A program made the position numbers and the translations under genes. DNA of 64,000 nt, taken from assembly GCA_015039365.1 (NCBI GenBank), contig WION01000033.1, positions 248,001-312,000 on the forward strand. Reading direction: 5' to 3'. The DNA comes from Amanita rubescens. Taxonomy: Eukaryota > Basidiomycota > Agaricomycetes > Agaricales > Amanitaceae. The notes beneath the pieces are model-generated. The model was not told the origin of the DNA. It made no database searches and was given only the letters and a program-made list of their open reading frames with translations. This document shows positions 35,830-45,874 of the stretch, piece after piece. Within the stretch, counting starts at the first letter, position 1, and the number at the start of each line of letters is the position of its first letter.

Positions 35830-36775
35830 GATATGAGGAAACCTCAGTTCTTATCAAGACGTCAGCTCACCTGGTCAGTCTAGAGTGCATATCAGTGATA
35901 AATTATATAGAAAATACATAAAGAGCACAGCACAACCTAAAATAAAAAGTTTAATCCATGTAAAAGAGGGACAGTGCACAACTTTGATCTTTAGTCCACA
36001 TTGCATTGATATCTTATCAAGGTGTCAGCTCAGCTGGTCAGTCTAGAGTGCATGTCAGTGATAAGTTATATAGAAAATACATAAAGAACACAGCACAACC
36101 TAAAATAAAAAGCTTAATCCATGTAAAAGAGGGATAGTGCACAACTTTGATCTTTAGTCCACATTGCATTGACATCTTATCAAGATGTCAGCTCAGGTGG
36201 TCAGTCTAGAGTGCATGTCAGTGATAAGTTATATAGAAAATACATAAAGAGCACAGCACAACCTAAAATAAAAAGCTTAATCCATGTAAAAGAGGGATAG
36301 TGCACAACTTTAATCTTTAGTCCACATTGCATTGACATCTTATCAAGATGTCAGCTCAGGTGGTCAGTCTAGAGTGCATGTCAGTGATAAGTTATATAGA
36401 AAATACATAAAGAGCACAGCACAACCTAAAATAAAAAGCTTAATCCATGTAAAAGAGGGATAGTGCACAACTTTAATCTTTAGTCTACATTGCATGTCAG
36501 TGATAAGTTATATAGAAAATACATAAAGAGCACAGCACAACCTAAAATGAAAAGCTTAATCCATGTAAAAGAGGGATAGTGCACAACTTTGATCTTTAGT
36601 CCACATTGCATTGACATCTTATCAAGATGTCAGCTCAGCCAGTCAGTCTAGAGTGTATGTCAGTGATAAGTTATATAGAAAACACATAAAGAGCACAGCA
36701 CAACTTAAAACAAAAAATTAATCCACACAAAAGAGAGATAGCCTTGCACAATGATCTTTATCCACATTGCATTGT
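35830..36775. repeat. Tandem repeat with 163-bp unit
   Basis: The landmark GTCAGCTCA occurs at 35861, 36024, 36187 and 36350, exactly 163 bp apart, and again at 36629 after one unit shortened by 47 bp. The units are almost identical, AT-rich and non-coding. Confidence 0.9.
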
Positions 36776-37795
36776 TGACAACTCGATTCAGAAAGAGAAG
36801 CTGTGCTGTTGGAAAAATACAGGTATTAGACTTGTAGTGGTGGAAGACTTTTTCTTTCATTTGGATTGGTCATTGCACCCTGGGTTAGTAGTTTAGCACC
36901 TTTGTACTACTACCTTTGGGTTATATTCATTGATACTGTTTGAATTTGTTGGTGAAACAAATGAAGCTATACAATCCCACAGTGCTTTAGGGAAGGCAAC
37001 TGGGATCACTGTGTTGTGGAGATCCATAAAGCAGCATGGTTGCCAATTCCTCTGACTAATTACAGTATTACTTAAAGTTGACTACCTCAGACTAACCATG
37101 ACTGAACTTGACTAACTAGCATGACTTACATTGTGACTAGCAATGACTGAGCTTGACTAACCATGACTTACATTGACCAAGTGTTTTTACTGAGGGTCCT
37201 GTCAGACAACAGTCAGTGCACTTTGCACCAAGAGGCCTCATAATGATATTGATTAGTACACATTTTATCAAATATAGATATAGTAGTGTTTACTGAACTC
37301 AAATTTATGGGATCAATGCATAGAAGACCACCTGCAGCCAAACTGAATATGTGTGAACATGTCTATGAGGTCTACAGCTCATAGAATGTTTTGATGCGCG
37401 TGCCAACGTCGAAATTTGACGTTCCTTCCTAGTATGGAAAGTTGTCACAATCGTGACTTGCGGCACTATGGCGCACTAGTCGAACGTCGAACTGTGGCGA
37501 GGTGCGGCAATGTCTGCATGGTTCCGTGGTTGGGTAGGAATTACGCTGGGTAGTCCCAAGCGCTGTGGCTAGTAATAGCGAGGGATATCGATGCCAGTGA
37601 GTGGGCATCACACGCTGTTGAATGAGAAGTTTAACGTGTGACAAGCAGGAACAAACACTGGACTTGGCATTCGTCAGCGCTTCAGTCACGCCCACCGTCA
37701 TTCATATTCACCAGGGATCTTGCCAGTTCGCTGCCCACTAGTCTCAGGTACACGGCCTCAAGACTTCCTCCACCACTGTCACTTTTTGTTCGTCC

Positions 37796-38220
37796 AAACG
37801 GCCTCCACTCAAGAGGCCATCTTTGCTGGTCCCCTCTGCCTTTCGCCCAGATGGCCTCCAATGGCGCGCCCTCCACTACTGCCACCTCCCGCTCATCCAA
37901 ACAGCCTCCAACGAGGCCATCTCTACTTCAGCCCTCTCCCGCTCAACTCAATTGTCTCCAACGAAGCCATCTCTGTGGCCCCTCCCTCCTCTTCGCTCAG
38001 ACGGCCTCCAGTGAGGCACCAACGACTGCCACTGCCTCCCGTTCGTCAAAACGGCCTCCAACGAGGCCGTCTCTGCTGCCGCCTTCTCTCAGCTGCACAG
38101 ACAGCCTCCAACGAGGCCTCTGCCTCTGCCACCTCCTGTTCAGCCAAGCGGCTTCTAACGAAGCCCTTTCGCCTCCGCCTCCGCCTCCTGCTCGCCCAAG
38201 TGGCCTCCAACGAGGCCCAT
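37796..38220. repeat. Array of nine GGCCTCCAACGAGGCC-type palindromes about 50 bp apart
   Basis: Imperfect copies at about 37800, 37853, 37902, 37950, 38003, 38051, 38103, 38150 and 38200. Each is a self-complementary hairpin core (GGCCTC...GAGGCC) separated by C-rich spacers. The overlapping open frames on both strands follow from the repeat and the GC content. Confidence 0.7.
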
Positions 38221-38879
38221 CCCACCACCACGCGACACGCGCCTCACCTTTCTGCATCGCCGATAGGCCGTATCTCAGCGAATAACGGCGTTGGGAGCTC
38301 TCACAGGCGAGAGCTCACCGAGAATGGTAACAGCTACAAGAGCCGTTTGGATTCCTTCAATCCCGCGATATCAACCTGAGGAGAACGAGAGGAGGGAAGG
38401 ATAGCCGCGTGAGGGCGGCTACGGGAGCGAGGTATGTCATCTAATTCTCTCTCATTCTCTGCTTACTGACGACTCAAAGCTGTTTATAAACCGCGGTAAC
38501 ACCTGCGTCGATCGATCACAAGGACGGGCACAGTATGAGGACTCAAGACTTGTCCTCAACCCTTTTACACATGCGCGCGTCGGCCCGTCAAGCTCAGCTA
38601 GGTGACGACAACGACTAAGACTCAGAAGAGAGTCCTAAAACTACTTTTCATTATTCATACACCAACTGGCATACGAGGGAATCGTAACGAGCGTCACCAG
38701 CCGCGCTTCCTGGGCGGGGAAGCGCGGAAGAAACCGCTGCGGACGAGCCCGACTCTGCCCGACTCAGTCTCACCAATTCGTGCGTAACTTTCCCATCATC
38801 ATTGCATAACTTTCCCATGCCCAAACGTATAAAACAGCTCCCCACCCGCAGTTCCCTTCATTCTTTTTCCCCCCTTCTC

Positions 38880-39070
38880 CCTTCGTCGTTGTCATCATCC
38901 TTCCCGTCATTGCCTTTGTTGTCGTTGCTCGTCGTCGTTGCTGCCTTCGTCGTCGTCGTCCATTGTTGTCGTCGTCGTCGTCGTCGTTGCCTTCGTCGTC
39001 GTTGTCATTCGTCGTCATTGTCATTTGTCGTCGTCGTTGTTGCCTTCGTCGTTGTTACCTTTGTCACTGC
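38880..39070. repeat. GTC/GTT-rich microsatellite
   Basis: A long imperfect run of CGTCGTCGTTGTC units within the large element, just inside the right subterminal array. Confidence 0.85.
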
Positions 39071-39184
39071 CATTGCCTTCACCCCTCCTTTGTCTTTCTC
39101 CCCACGATTTCCTTCATCCTCTCCTATTATTACTATGTCCAATATTATGATAAATATAAATAAATAAATATAAATAATGATATC

Positions 39185-39960
39185 AGTGGCTGATACTCTA
39201 TTTGCCTGATAATCTGACTACCTGATTGTCTAATGCTCTATTTGTTTGATTGTCTGATACTCTAAATGCTGACTGTCTAAGTACCTGATGGTCTATTTGT
39301 CTGGTTCTAATACTCTATTTGTTTGACTGTCTGATACTCTAAATGTCTGGCTGTCTAATATGTTAATTGCCTGATTGTCTAATACTCTATTTGTCTAACT
39401 GTCTGACTCTCCTCTTTGCCTCATTGTTTAATACCCTATTTGTTTGACTGTCTGATACTCTAAGTGTCTGGCTGTCTAATACTACAAGTATATTTGTCTA
39501 ACTGTCTGACCCTCCTCTTTACTTGATTGTCTAATACTCTGGTTGTCTGACTGTCTAACCACTTCTCTGATGTCTGGTGGTCTGATAATGTGACTGTCTG
39601 ACAGCATGCCACTGGTTGGTAGTCTGACTGCATAGCTGACCAGTGGTCTGGTACTCTAGTCTCTGTTTCTATAGCACTCTGGTGATCTGATACTGTATGA
39701 CTATCTGATTATCTAGCTGCCTGAACAAGACTGACTAACTGAGACTCTGGCATTCAATTGGTCTGGCTTTCTGATATATTCTGATTGCATGAGAATATCT
39801 AGCTCCCTAACTCTCCAACTGTCATATTCTTCCTGATTATCTCTCCATCTGGTTAACTGATTAAATGACATCATAATAACCTACACCCCTTATAATCTAG
39901 GCTACTAAATGACTACTCTCCTGCCCTTCTTTTCCACTAACCTTTATCAGACACAATTAG
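39185..39960. repeat. Right subterminal array (TGTCTGATTGTCT units)
   Basis: Tandem imperfect copies of CTGATTGTCTGATACTCTAT. This is the inverse of the left array motif, giving the element inverted subterminal repeats. Confidence 0.8.
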
Positions 39961-40002
39961 ACACAATTAGACAGCATTAGTTTTTTCCCCATTTACCTGA
40001 TG

Positions 40003-40993
40003 GTCTGCCGTCCAGTAGTCAAATGCGGCCTCATATACGTCAAGTACGGACCACGCAAGCACTATCAATGGGTCTTAACAGGGCACGGTTGTCGTCCCCC
40101 ATGTTCACTTTGATCATTTCTTATATTTATTCGGGACTGCTTACGGCTTCGGATCTGCCAATGCTGCTGGATAATTCAGTACCTCGTCAATACAAGGATG
40201 GCTTTGAGACGAACGATACCGATCTTGACACTACGTTTGTAATGAGGTTGGACAAACCCACTTTTCTTCATGACCACCGGCGGTGCTCAGTTTATAATTA
40301 ATTTGTTTCATTTTAGAGATTGATTGTAACCCCCTGGTTGGCACAAATCAAACGTGGACGGTGATGGAAAGCGCATACCCAAAGCAGCAACCACTTTGAT
40401 CCTCTTGCTCACCTCGAAACACAAGCTTCTTGTCTTTAAGGCTTGAAGCAAGCTAGAGCGAGACGTGCGGTGCTGGGCATTGAATGTTGAAATTGAACGA
40501 GTGGTCCGAGCTACGGCGGACAGAGAGGAACAACTCCAGAGTGCGGGTAGATGATCCGAGTGGGCAACGACATGCGATGGACACGACTATTATGATCAGC
40601 AGATACCTCTTGGCCTTTCGCTTCTTGGCCTTTGAGGTCATTTTAACAATTACTGAGCTAGCGCACTGTAATTACCAATATCGGTCTAATATGTCAATGA
40701 GCCCAGGTCCTTGCCGTTTATCGGCACCTTGCAAGTTTCAATAGACCGTAATTTTTACTCAGAAACAAAAAAGCTACAGGCCCAGTATGCTGCGGCATGA
40801 CTCTTCCTGAAAGGGGCCTAGTACACGTAATCAAAGGCATCGGTCCACTAACTTTTTCTGTAGCTACTGGGAATTCATTCGTTCATTTCTCCATCCGTTT
40901 GTTCGTTCATTCCTCAGTTTGTTCGTTCATTCCTCAGTCTGTTCATTCATTCCTCAGTTTGTTCGTTCATTCCTCAGTTTGTTCGTTCATTCC
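40003..40993. other. Spacer with small frames and TTCATTCCTCAGT microsatellite
   Basis: A plus-strand frame at 40023-40301 (92 aa, contains LTASDLPMLLDN) could be a fragment of a membrane transporter, but this is not supported further. From 40870 to 41000 the DNA is a tandem repeat of TTCGTTCATTCCTCAGTTTG into which the hAT-like element has inserted. Confidence 0.35.
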
Positions 40994-41001
40994 TCAGTTT
41001 G

Positions 41002-41863
41002 TAGTGTTTAAAAGTCCGGTTCGGTCCGGTTTTTCATGCTATTTTTGGCACAACCGGACCCCGACCGGTTTTTCGGACTTTCCCATTTGGGTGCAACCGG
41101 ACCAAAACCGGTGAAAACCGGTCTTGCAGCATTGCCAGCAGGCTGCGCAACCGGTCGCAACCGGTTTTCACTCAAAACTGCTTATGTAATAGTGAAAAAT
41201 CGAATTTTAATAATATATAAGTAGATGACATCCTAAAATGCCAAAGTAGGCTATGTTGTGGGCATTGAATATGTCATTTTTCAAGATCTGACAGTTACTA
41301 AAGGAATACAAGGGGCTGCATGGGTGGATGCGTAAATGAGCACTTGGATGACATTGCCAAAATTAGCTAAAGTGATGTCATTTGCTAAAATTAGACTAAA
41401 GCAAATCAAGCAATGTCATTGATATGTTATATAAGTGCACTAAGCTTATTCTAAGGGGTTTGAGGCTATGTTGTAGGCAATAGATATGTTAATTTTTGAG
41501 ATCTGACAGTCATTACATTAATACAAGGGGTTGCATAGGTGGATGCACAAATGGGAGCCCCGATGATGTTGCTAAAATTAGTGCAACTTCTAATTTTAGT
41601 AGCGTCATCCGACTACCCACTGGCCAATCCACCCCTCTAACCCTCCAAACGGTTGCCGAAAAAGACCGGTTGCAACCGGTTTTGCAACCGGTCTTTGACA
41701 TCTGGCCCAAATCCTCGGACCGAAACCGTTTTGAGGCTGTAGGTGGCAAAACCGGCAACCGCGGTTCGGTTGCAACCGGCAACCGCGGTTCGGTTGCAAC
41801 CGATACCGGTCCGGTCCGGTTACCGGTTTTTTGCCGGTCCTTTAACCGGACTTTAAAACACTA
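41002..41863. mobile_element. Non-autonomous hAT-like element with 8-bp target duplication
   Basis: The element starts TAGTGTTTAAAAGTCCGGTT and ends with the reverse complement of TAGTGTTTTAAAGTCCGGTT, 19 of 20 bases matching. It is flanked by a perfect 8-bp duplication TCAGTTTG (40994-41001 and 41864-41871), the hallmark of hAT transposition. Both ends are crowded with CCGGTT/AACCGG subterminal motifs, the type of site hAT transposases bind. The interior (41240-41640) is a diverged direct duplication of about 120 bp (CAAGGGGCTGCATGGGTGGATG versus CAAGGGGTTGCATAGGTGGATG). There is no transposase. Confidence 0.88.
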
Positions 41864-41871
41864 TCAGTTTG

Positions 41872-42290
41872 TTCGTTCATTCATTCATTCATTCATTCAT
41901 TCATTGAATTTCATTCATCCGTTCACCCAGTGTCCGCCCACCCGCCCAGCGTTCATTCGCGCGGTTGTTCATTTGTTCATTCCTCCATTTGCTCCTCCAT
42001 TTGTTCCTTCATTTTCATTCGCTCATCTGTTCCCTTGCTCATTTGTTCGTTTGTGCTTTCATTTGTTTGTTTGTGCTTTCATTTGTTCGTTTGTTCACTC
42101 ATTTGTTCATTTGTTCACTCGTTTGTTCATTCGTTCATTCGTTCAGACAAGTTAATTTTTTTACACTATAATGCCCATACCATGGTAATAATGAACGAAG
42201 GATAATATGATGTGGGATTATTATTCAGCAACACTGAACAATCTTGGCCAAGCTCCGCCAGTCCCACATCACGAGTGAGACGATAAATGA
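41872..42290. repeat. TTCATTCATTTGTTCGTTTG microsatellite and spacer
   Basis: Continuation of the simple repeat that hosts the hAT-like element (to about 42145), then a short unique spacer. Confidence 0.75.
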
Positions 42291-42291
42291 T

Positions 42292-42755
42292 TCAAACGAA
42301 CTTGGGCAGGTTTTTTATGATATCATTTTCTTTGGAGAAGATGACCCCAGCTCGGTCGAAGAATCCAATGCGAAACTTTGCAGAGTATATGACGACTCCA
42401 ACAACAGCAGCATTTAACGGACGAGAAGAGACAATTACGTTAGCATAATCCACAGCTTGTGCTGTCATCTTCTTCACGGTTTCTTCGGCCTTGCCTCCGT
42501 TAAGTCTGCCTTTACCGTGACGATGAAAGACGAAAGCTGGTGACGAAACATTTCATGCTTCTTTATGTCCGCCAGATCAGCGCTAGGAGGAATGTCTAGC
42601 ACTCCGAAATCACGGTTAATACAAGGAAGCGATTTGCCATCGTCCCAAAGTTTGCCAGATGACATCGCCACTACCTGCCGATCATCAGCAAAAATCCTGG
42701 ATTTGCTTATGTGCTTAGGCACTTGAAATGCCTTTTTTGCCTTAGCAACCAACAT
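42292..42755 (-). pseudogene. FunK1-like fungal protein kinase fragment (second part)
   Basis: Two overlapping minus-strand frames (42755-42474 and 42477-42292) read KLWDDGKSLPCINRDFGVLD, then, after a one-base frame change near 42477, MTAQAVDYANVIVSSRPLNA and KFRIGFFDRAGVIFS. The last phrase resembles the N-terminal half of the fungal-type kinase (FunK1) family, where a ligand-binding-like region precedes the kinase. The kinase core itself is not present. It continues the fragment at 43503-43991 after about 750 bp of AT-rich DNA. Confidence 0.4.
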
Positions 42756-43502
42756 GCATAAGACACCAGGCTATATTATAAGTCCATTAAGACCATTGAT
42801 AATGTTCACCTCCACCTCAAGGTGCTAAGTGCATAAGTCCTCAGCACATTTGGTGCATCAAAAAGCGAAAATTGCGAATATCTCTTGAACTAAGCCATAT
42901 TTGGCAATTCTAAAATTAGATTTGACATTTTTGGCATTGTGGGCACCTTTTTGCCGATTTTTAAGTCACGTGATTTGCTTACATAATACAAAACACGTGA
43001 CATGGTCCGTGCACCAACCCCCAGGTATATAAGGAGGGCCTTTATTTCATATCCCCCCCCATCTCCGCTTTTTCCTAAGTTCATATAAGTACTACTAATA
43101 CTAGTAATAAGTAGAATAAGTAGAATAAGTAGAAAGTTAGAGATAAGCAAAAATAAGTATGACATAAATGGAATTATTTTTTTGCTATTTCTTTTGTTTT
43201 CTAAGGAGTGAACAAGGCAACTCAAAAAGTCCAAAAGTCAAAGCTGATGCAAGCAGTAGCCTGGTCCAGTTTGATTTTCAAAACATTGAAAATAAGTCAG
43301 ATAAGGCTGAAAAAAGGTGGGGGGGGGTGCCTTATTTTGACTTATTTTAAAAAATAAGTCATCAGATAAGACCAAGATTTGACACCTTGAAAGTTACTTA
43401 TTGTACTTATTTAAGACCAAAAAAGTGCAAAAGTACTGATAAGTAAAATCAGATTTTTCCTGATGATGATATGTGCGCGTTGATGATCCACCAAGGTCTT
43501 GT
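42756..43502. mobile_element. AT-rich insert with promoter-like core, possible solo LTR
   Basis: About 750 bp between two pieces of one kinase-like gene. It contains CACGTGA twice (near 42968 and 43000), TATATAA at 43026-43032 with a C-run shortly after, and many TAAGT/ACTTA motifs. No coding frame is supported. TG...CA ends and a target duplication could not be fixed by eye. Confidence 0.35.
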
Positions 43503-44077
43503 TCAATAACTCGACATAGAGTAGCCTTTTAAATGAATACGAATATCGTTCCAGATCGGGACAACATTTAACTCACCAAGAGGAGCATACATTCCTTTTT
43601 CATCTGAATTACTAATGGCTTTCTTGAGAATCTCGAACTGGCTTCTGTGAATGGTTCTTAAATTAGTCACTAGGCGATTTACTGTGTCCTGTGGGACTTC
43701 AAATATTCGAAGGACATTCTTGAGCACATCGTCTCTGTCGAAAATGACGCGGTTTACAAGATCCTCTTTCAACATTCCGCCGGTGGAGTTGGTATCATAT
43801 GAAGAAGCAAAGTTGGTCACTGATCCAGCATATAGCTTCTGTGGTGGTTGCATATCTGTTGAGGGTTGCCGATAGCCTTGCATGGCAAATAAGTCAGATC
43901 TGGGAGTAAGTGTGGCGTAGTCGAGATCTTGAACAAAGACGATTGAGAGCTGGCAGTGTTGGATGACATGGTAGTTCGTACATAAAAACACATCGTACTG
44001 TAAATTACATTGGAGTCCTTATCTCGTCCAAATTTGTTACAAACTGTATTTTTAATGGTTGGCAACCAGTCCGCCAC
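43503..44077 (-). pseudogene. FunK1-like kinase fragment (first part)
   Basis: Minus-strand frames 44077-43817 and 43991-43503. The second reads GGMLKEDLVNRVIFDRDDVL, LRIFEVPQDTVNRLVTNLR and MYAPLGELNVVPIWNDIRIHL, with the order expected for the N-terminus of a fungal-type kinase. It stops 10 residues after RIHLKG. Together with 42292-42755 it represents a split, inactive gene. Confidence 0.4.
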
Positions 44078-44309
44078 GAAGGCGGCAAAGGGGTATAAGA
44101 AGGTGCAACCTTTTCTGAACTGCTACTCCAGTGACGGTGAAACTGGAAGAGGAACAGCGTGGCATACAAACACATACAAACGAAAGCGGAAGGATACTAT
44201 CGACATCTTTTTTGACTATTCATACAGGAACCAACCACCAACACAACTCGGATTTTTACCTGGGAACAGATATCAGCAAGAAATTTGCGAGGGACGCTGA
44301 GACGGTGGC

Positions 44310-44873
44310 TTACCATGCGCGTTGGGCCACCATGGCCTTCACCTCATTTGCAACGTGCGTCATCCTCGCCACACCCTCATCTGACAATATATCGAAATTC
44401 CATCGTGCAGCAGGTGCAACGTCGTTCATGCGCTCGACATCCGGAGGAATGCGGGGAGGGTCCAAGACGTTGTCGTCGCGGGTGTATGAGTAAAAGCAGA
44501 GGCGGGTCCCAAGGGCGCTCACGCCATGTATGACGGGAAGTTCCACTACATCCGCAAGATCGAAGAACCGTGTCCTCATCTGGTCGTCCGCGGCAGCGCG
44601 AGACGAGCGATGCGTGTAGTCCCCAGGAGGCTTGATTTCAAGGAAGAATACAGGGTGAAACGCCCTTTGGACGATGAAGACCGTGGTGAAGTCGATGGAC
44701 CAGCCCTCAGGCGGTCGCTTGAACTGAGGCGATATCATGTAGTTGTCGGTGGGTGGAAATAGGTATGTCAGGAGGGTGTTGTATGGTCCATAGAACAGCG
44801 ATTCATCGGTTGCGCCGTTAACCCCTCCAGGGATAGCCTCAAACGTATTGGAGACATAGGCTGGCCACGGCAT
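44310..44873 (-). CDS. PD-(D/E)XK-like hypothetical protein
   Basis: Single exon, 187 aa, beginning [17 protein letters not shown]. Central strands read [11 protein letters not shown] and, after a gap, [12 protein letters not shown]. The Asp followed by Glu-x-Lys on consecutive predicted strands is the arrangement of PD-(D/E)XK nuclease folds, and [10 protein letters not shown] follows as a helix. The C-terminus includes [20 protein letters not shown]. It belongs to a lineage-specific family I recognise only by style. Nuclease activity is an inference from the motif. The ATG at 44873 is favoured because the longer frame upstream is Arg-rich and unconserved in style. Confidence 0.5.
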   Translation of the reverse strand: MPWPAYVSNTFEAIPGGVNGATDESLFYGPYNTLLTYLFPPTDNYMISPQFKRPPEGWSIDFTTVFIVQRAFHPVFFLEIKPPGDYTHRSSRAAADDQMRTRFFDLADVVELPVIHGVSALGTRLCFYSYTRDDNVLDPPRIPPDVERMNDVAPAARWNFDILSDEGVARMTHVANEVKAMVAQRAW

Positions 44874-45874
44874 TCTGGTTGCTGTTGCTGTGGGAGGTGA
44901 CGGTACGTTGGAAAGAAGGAATGCTACAGTCCGGGTCACAGGCGTCACAAAGTCACGTGCCCCTCGGGAGCGCAGGCAGGGGGCGCGCCTCGCAACGCCG
45001 TTACCTCTCCAAATCATCCAAGACCTCCTCGAAACTCAAACAATCTCCTCCTGCTCTCACATATTTTCATGGATCGAATTTCGCGTAGACAGACTAACAA
45101 AAAAAAAAAGATATGGTCCCTTAGAAGGAAAAGCCCTTATAATGCTCCGCACCCTGAACGAACTGCTACGACGCTTATCGAAAATGGGAAGCAAGAATAC
45201 AGAGTTCTGTGGAAGAATCTTGATGTTCCTCAGTAGTGTGTTTCCTTTGGGCGAGAGAAGCGGAGTCAACTTGAGAGGCGAGTACGGGCCAGCTTGGGAT
45301 GGTCCAACAACGAAATGATGTCATCGGCAAAAGAAACGCAGCGTCCCTGGCCACGAATTCGTCAACAGACTATAAACGACTCCTTAGGAAATCGTAAACT
45401 AAAGCGCAATCACTCAGCGAACCCTCCTATAGCTCGCATACCAGCAACAATCCTCTTATACTCCTTTAATAATTCTTTCACCTCGCTCAATTTCAAATCG
45501 TCCTCCGTGCACTCCAAAAACCTCTGGTTAGGAGGCGGTATTCGTATTGAGGTGAGGGATGCCACAAATTGGAGACCACAACGGAAAGTGCCGTTTCTGC
45601 CAGTTGAATTTATGGTTCGATCCCAACAACAGCCACGCTACAAGACTCAAGTACCTCTCTGTATTCTAACACTATGATCTGTTGTGCAATATCGTGTAAA
45701 GGCGGTGTAGAGCCTTTCATGCTGCCGCCGATTCATTGGAAGAAGCAACTTGAAATTTGAATTACTATGAAGGGAAACCATTTGCAATCGCATCGCTTCG
45801 TCCCCATTAGGTGCGCTGTCACCTACTATATGAACCTGGCTCCTCCCGTCCTTTGACATTAAAAGCAGCGTTTC
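44874..45874. other. Intergenic region
   Basis: Short open frames on both strands (for example plus 45294-45677) with no domain. It contains an A-run near 45097. The right end should hold the promoter of the MLKL-like-TPR gene. Confidence 0.4.

Larger units (their letters stand above)
33154..40002. mobile_element. 6.85-kb gene-poor element with ~50-bp terminal inverted repeats
   Basis: The left end (33154 onward, starting CATCAGGTAAACGGGGAAAA) and the reverse complement of the right end (40002 backward, starting CATCAGGTAAATGGGGAAAA) match over about 52 bases with roughly four differences. Inside lie arrays of short CAGACAATCAGAC-like units near the left end, the same units inverted at 34803-35370 and near the right end, a 163-bp tandem repeat, a palindrome array, and a GTC/TTG microsatellite. 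No transposase or other long coding frame is present. No convincing target duplication was found. It is best described as a large non-autonomous inverted-repeat element, possibly composite. Confidence 0.6.

Noticed and set aside
37796..38220. CRISPR array because of 50-bp periodic palindromes
   Set aside because: The spacers share sequence with each other, there are no cas genes, and the organism is eukaryotic.
37638..38379. 219-aa and 215-aa open frames with repeated Ala-Ser-Asn-Glu-Ala-like units
   Set aside because: Open in several frames on both strands because of high GC and the palindrome array; no domain is visible.
33154..40002. Target-site duplication of the large element
   Set aside because: The bases just outside the two termini share at most GT, which is not significant.
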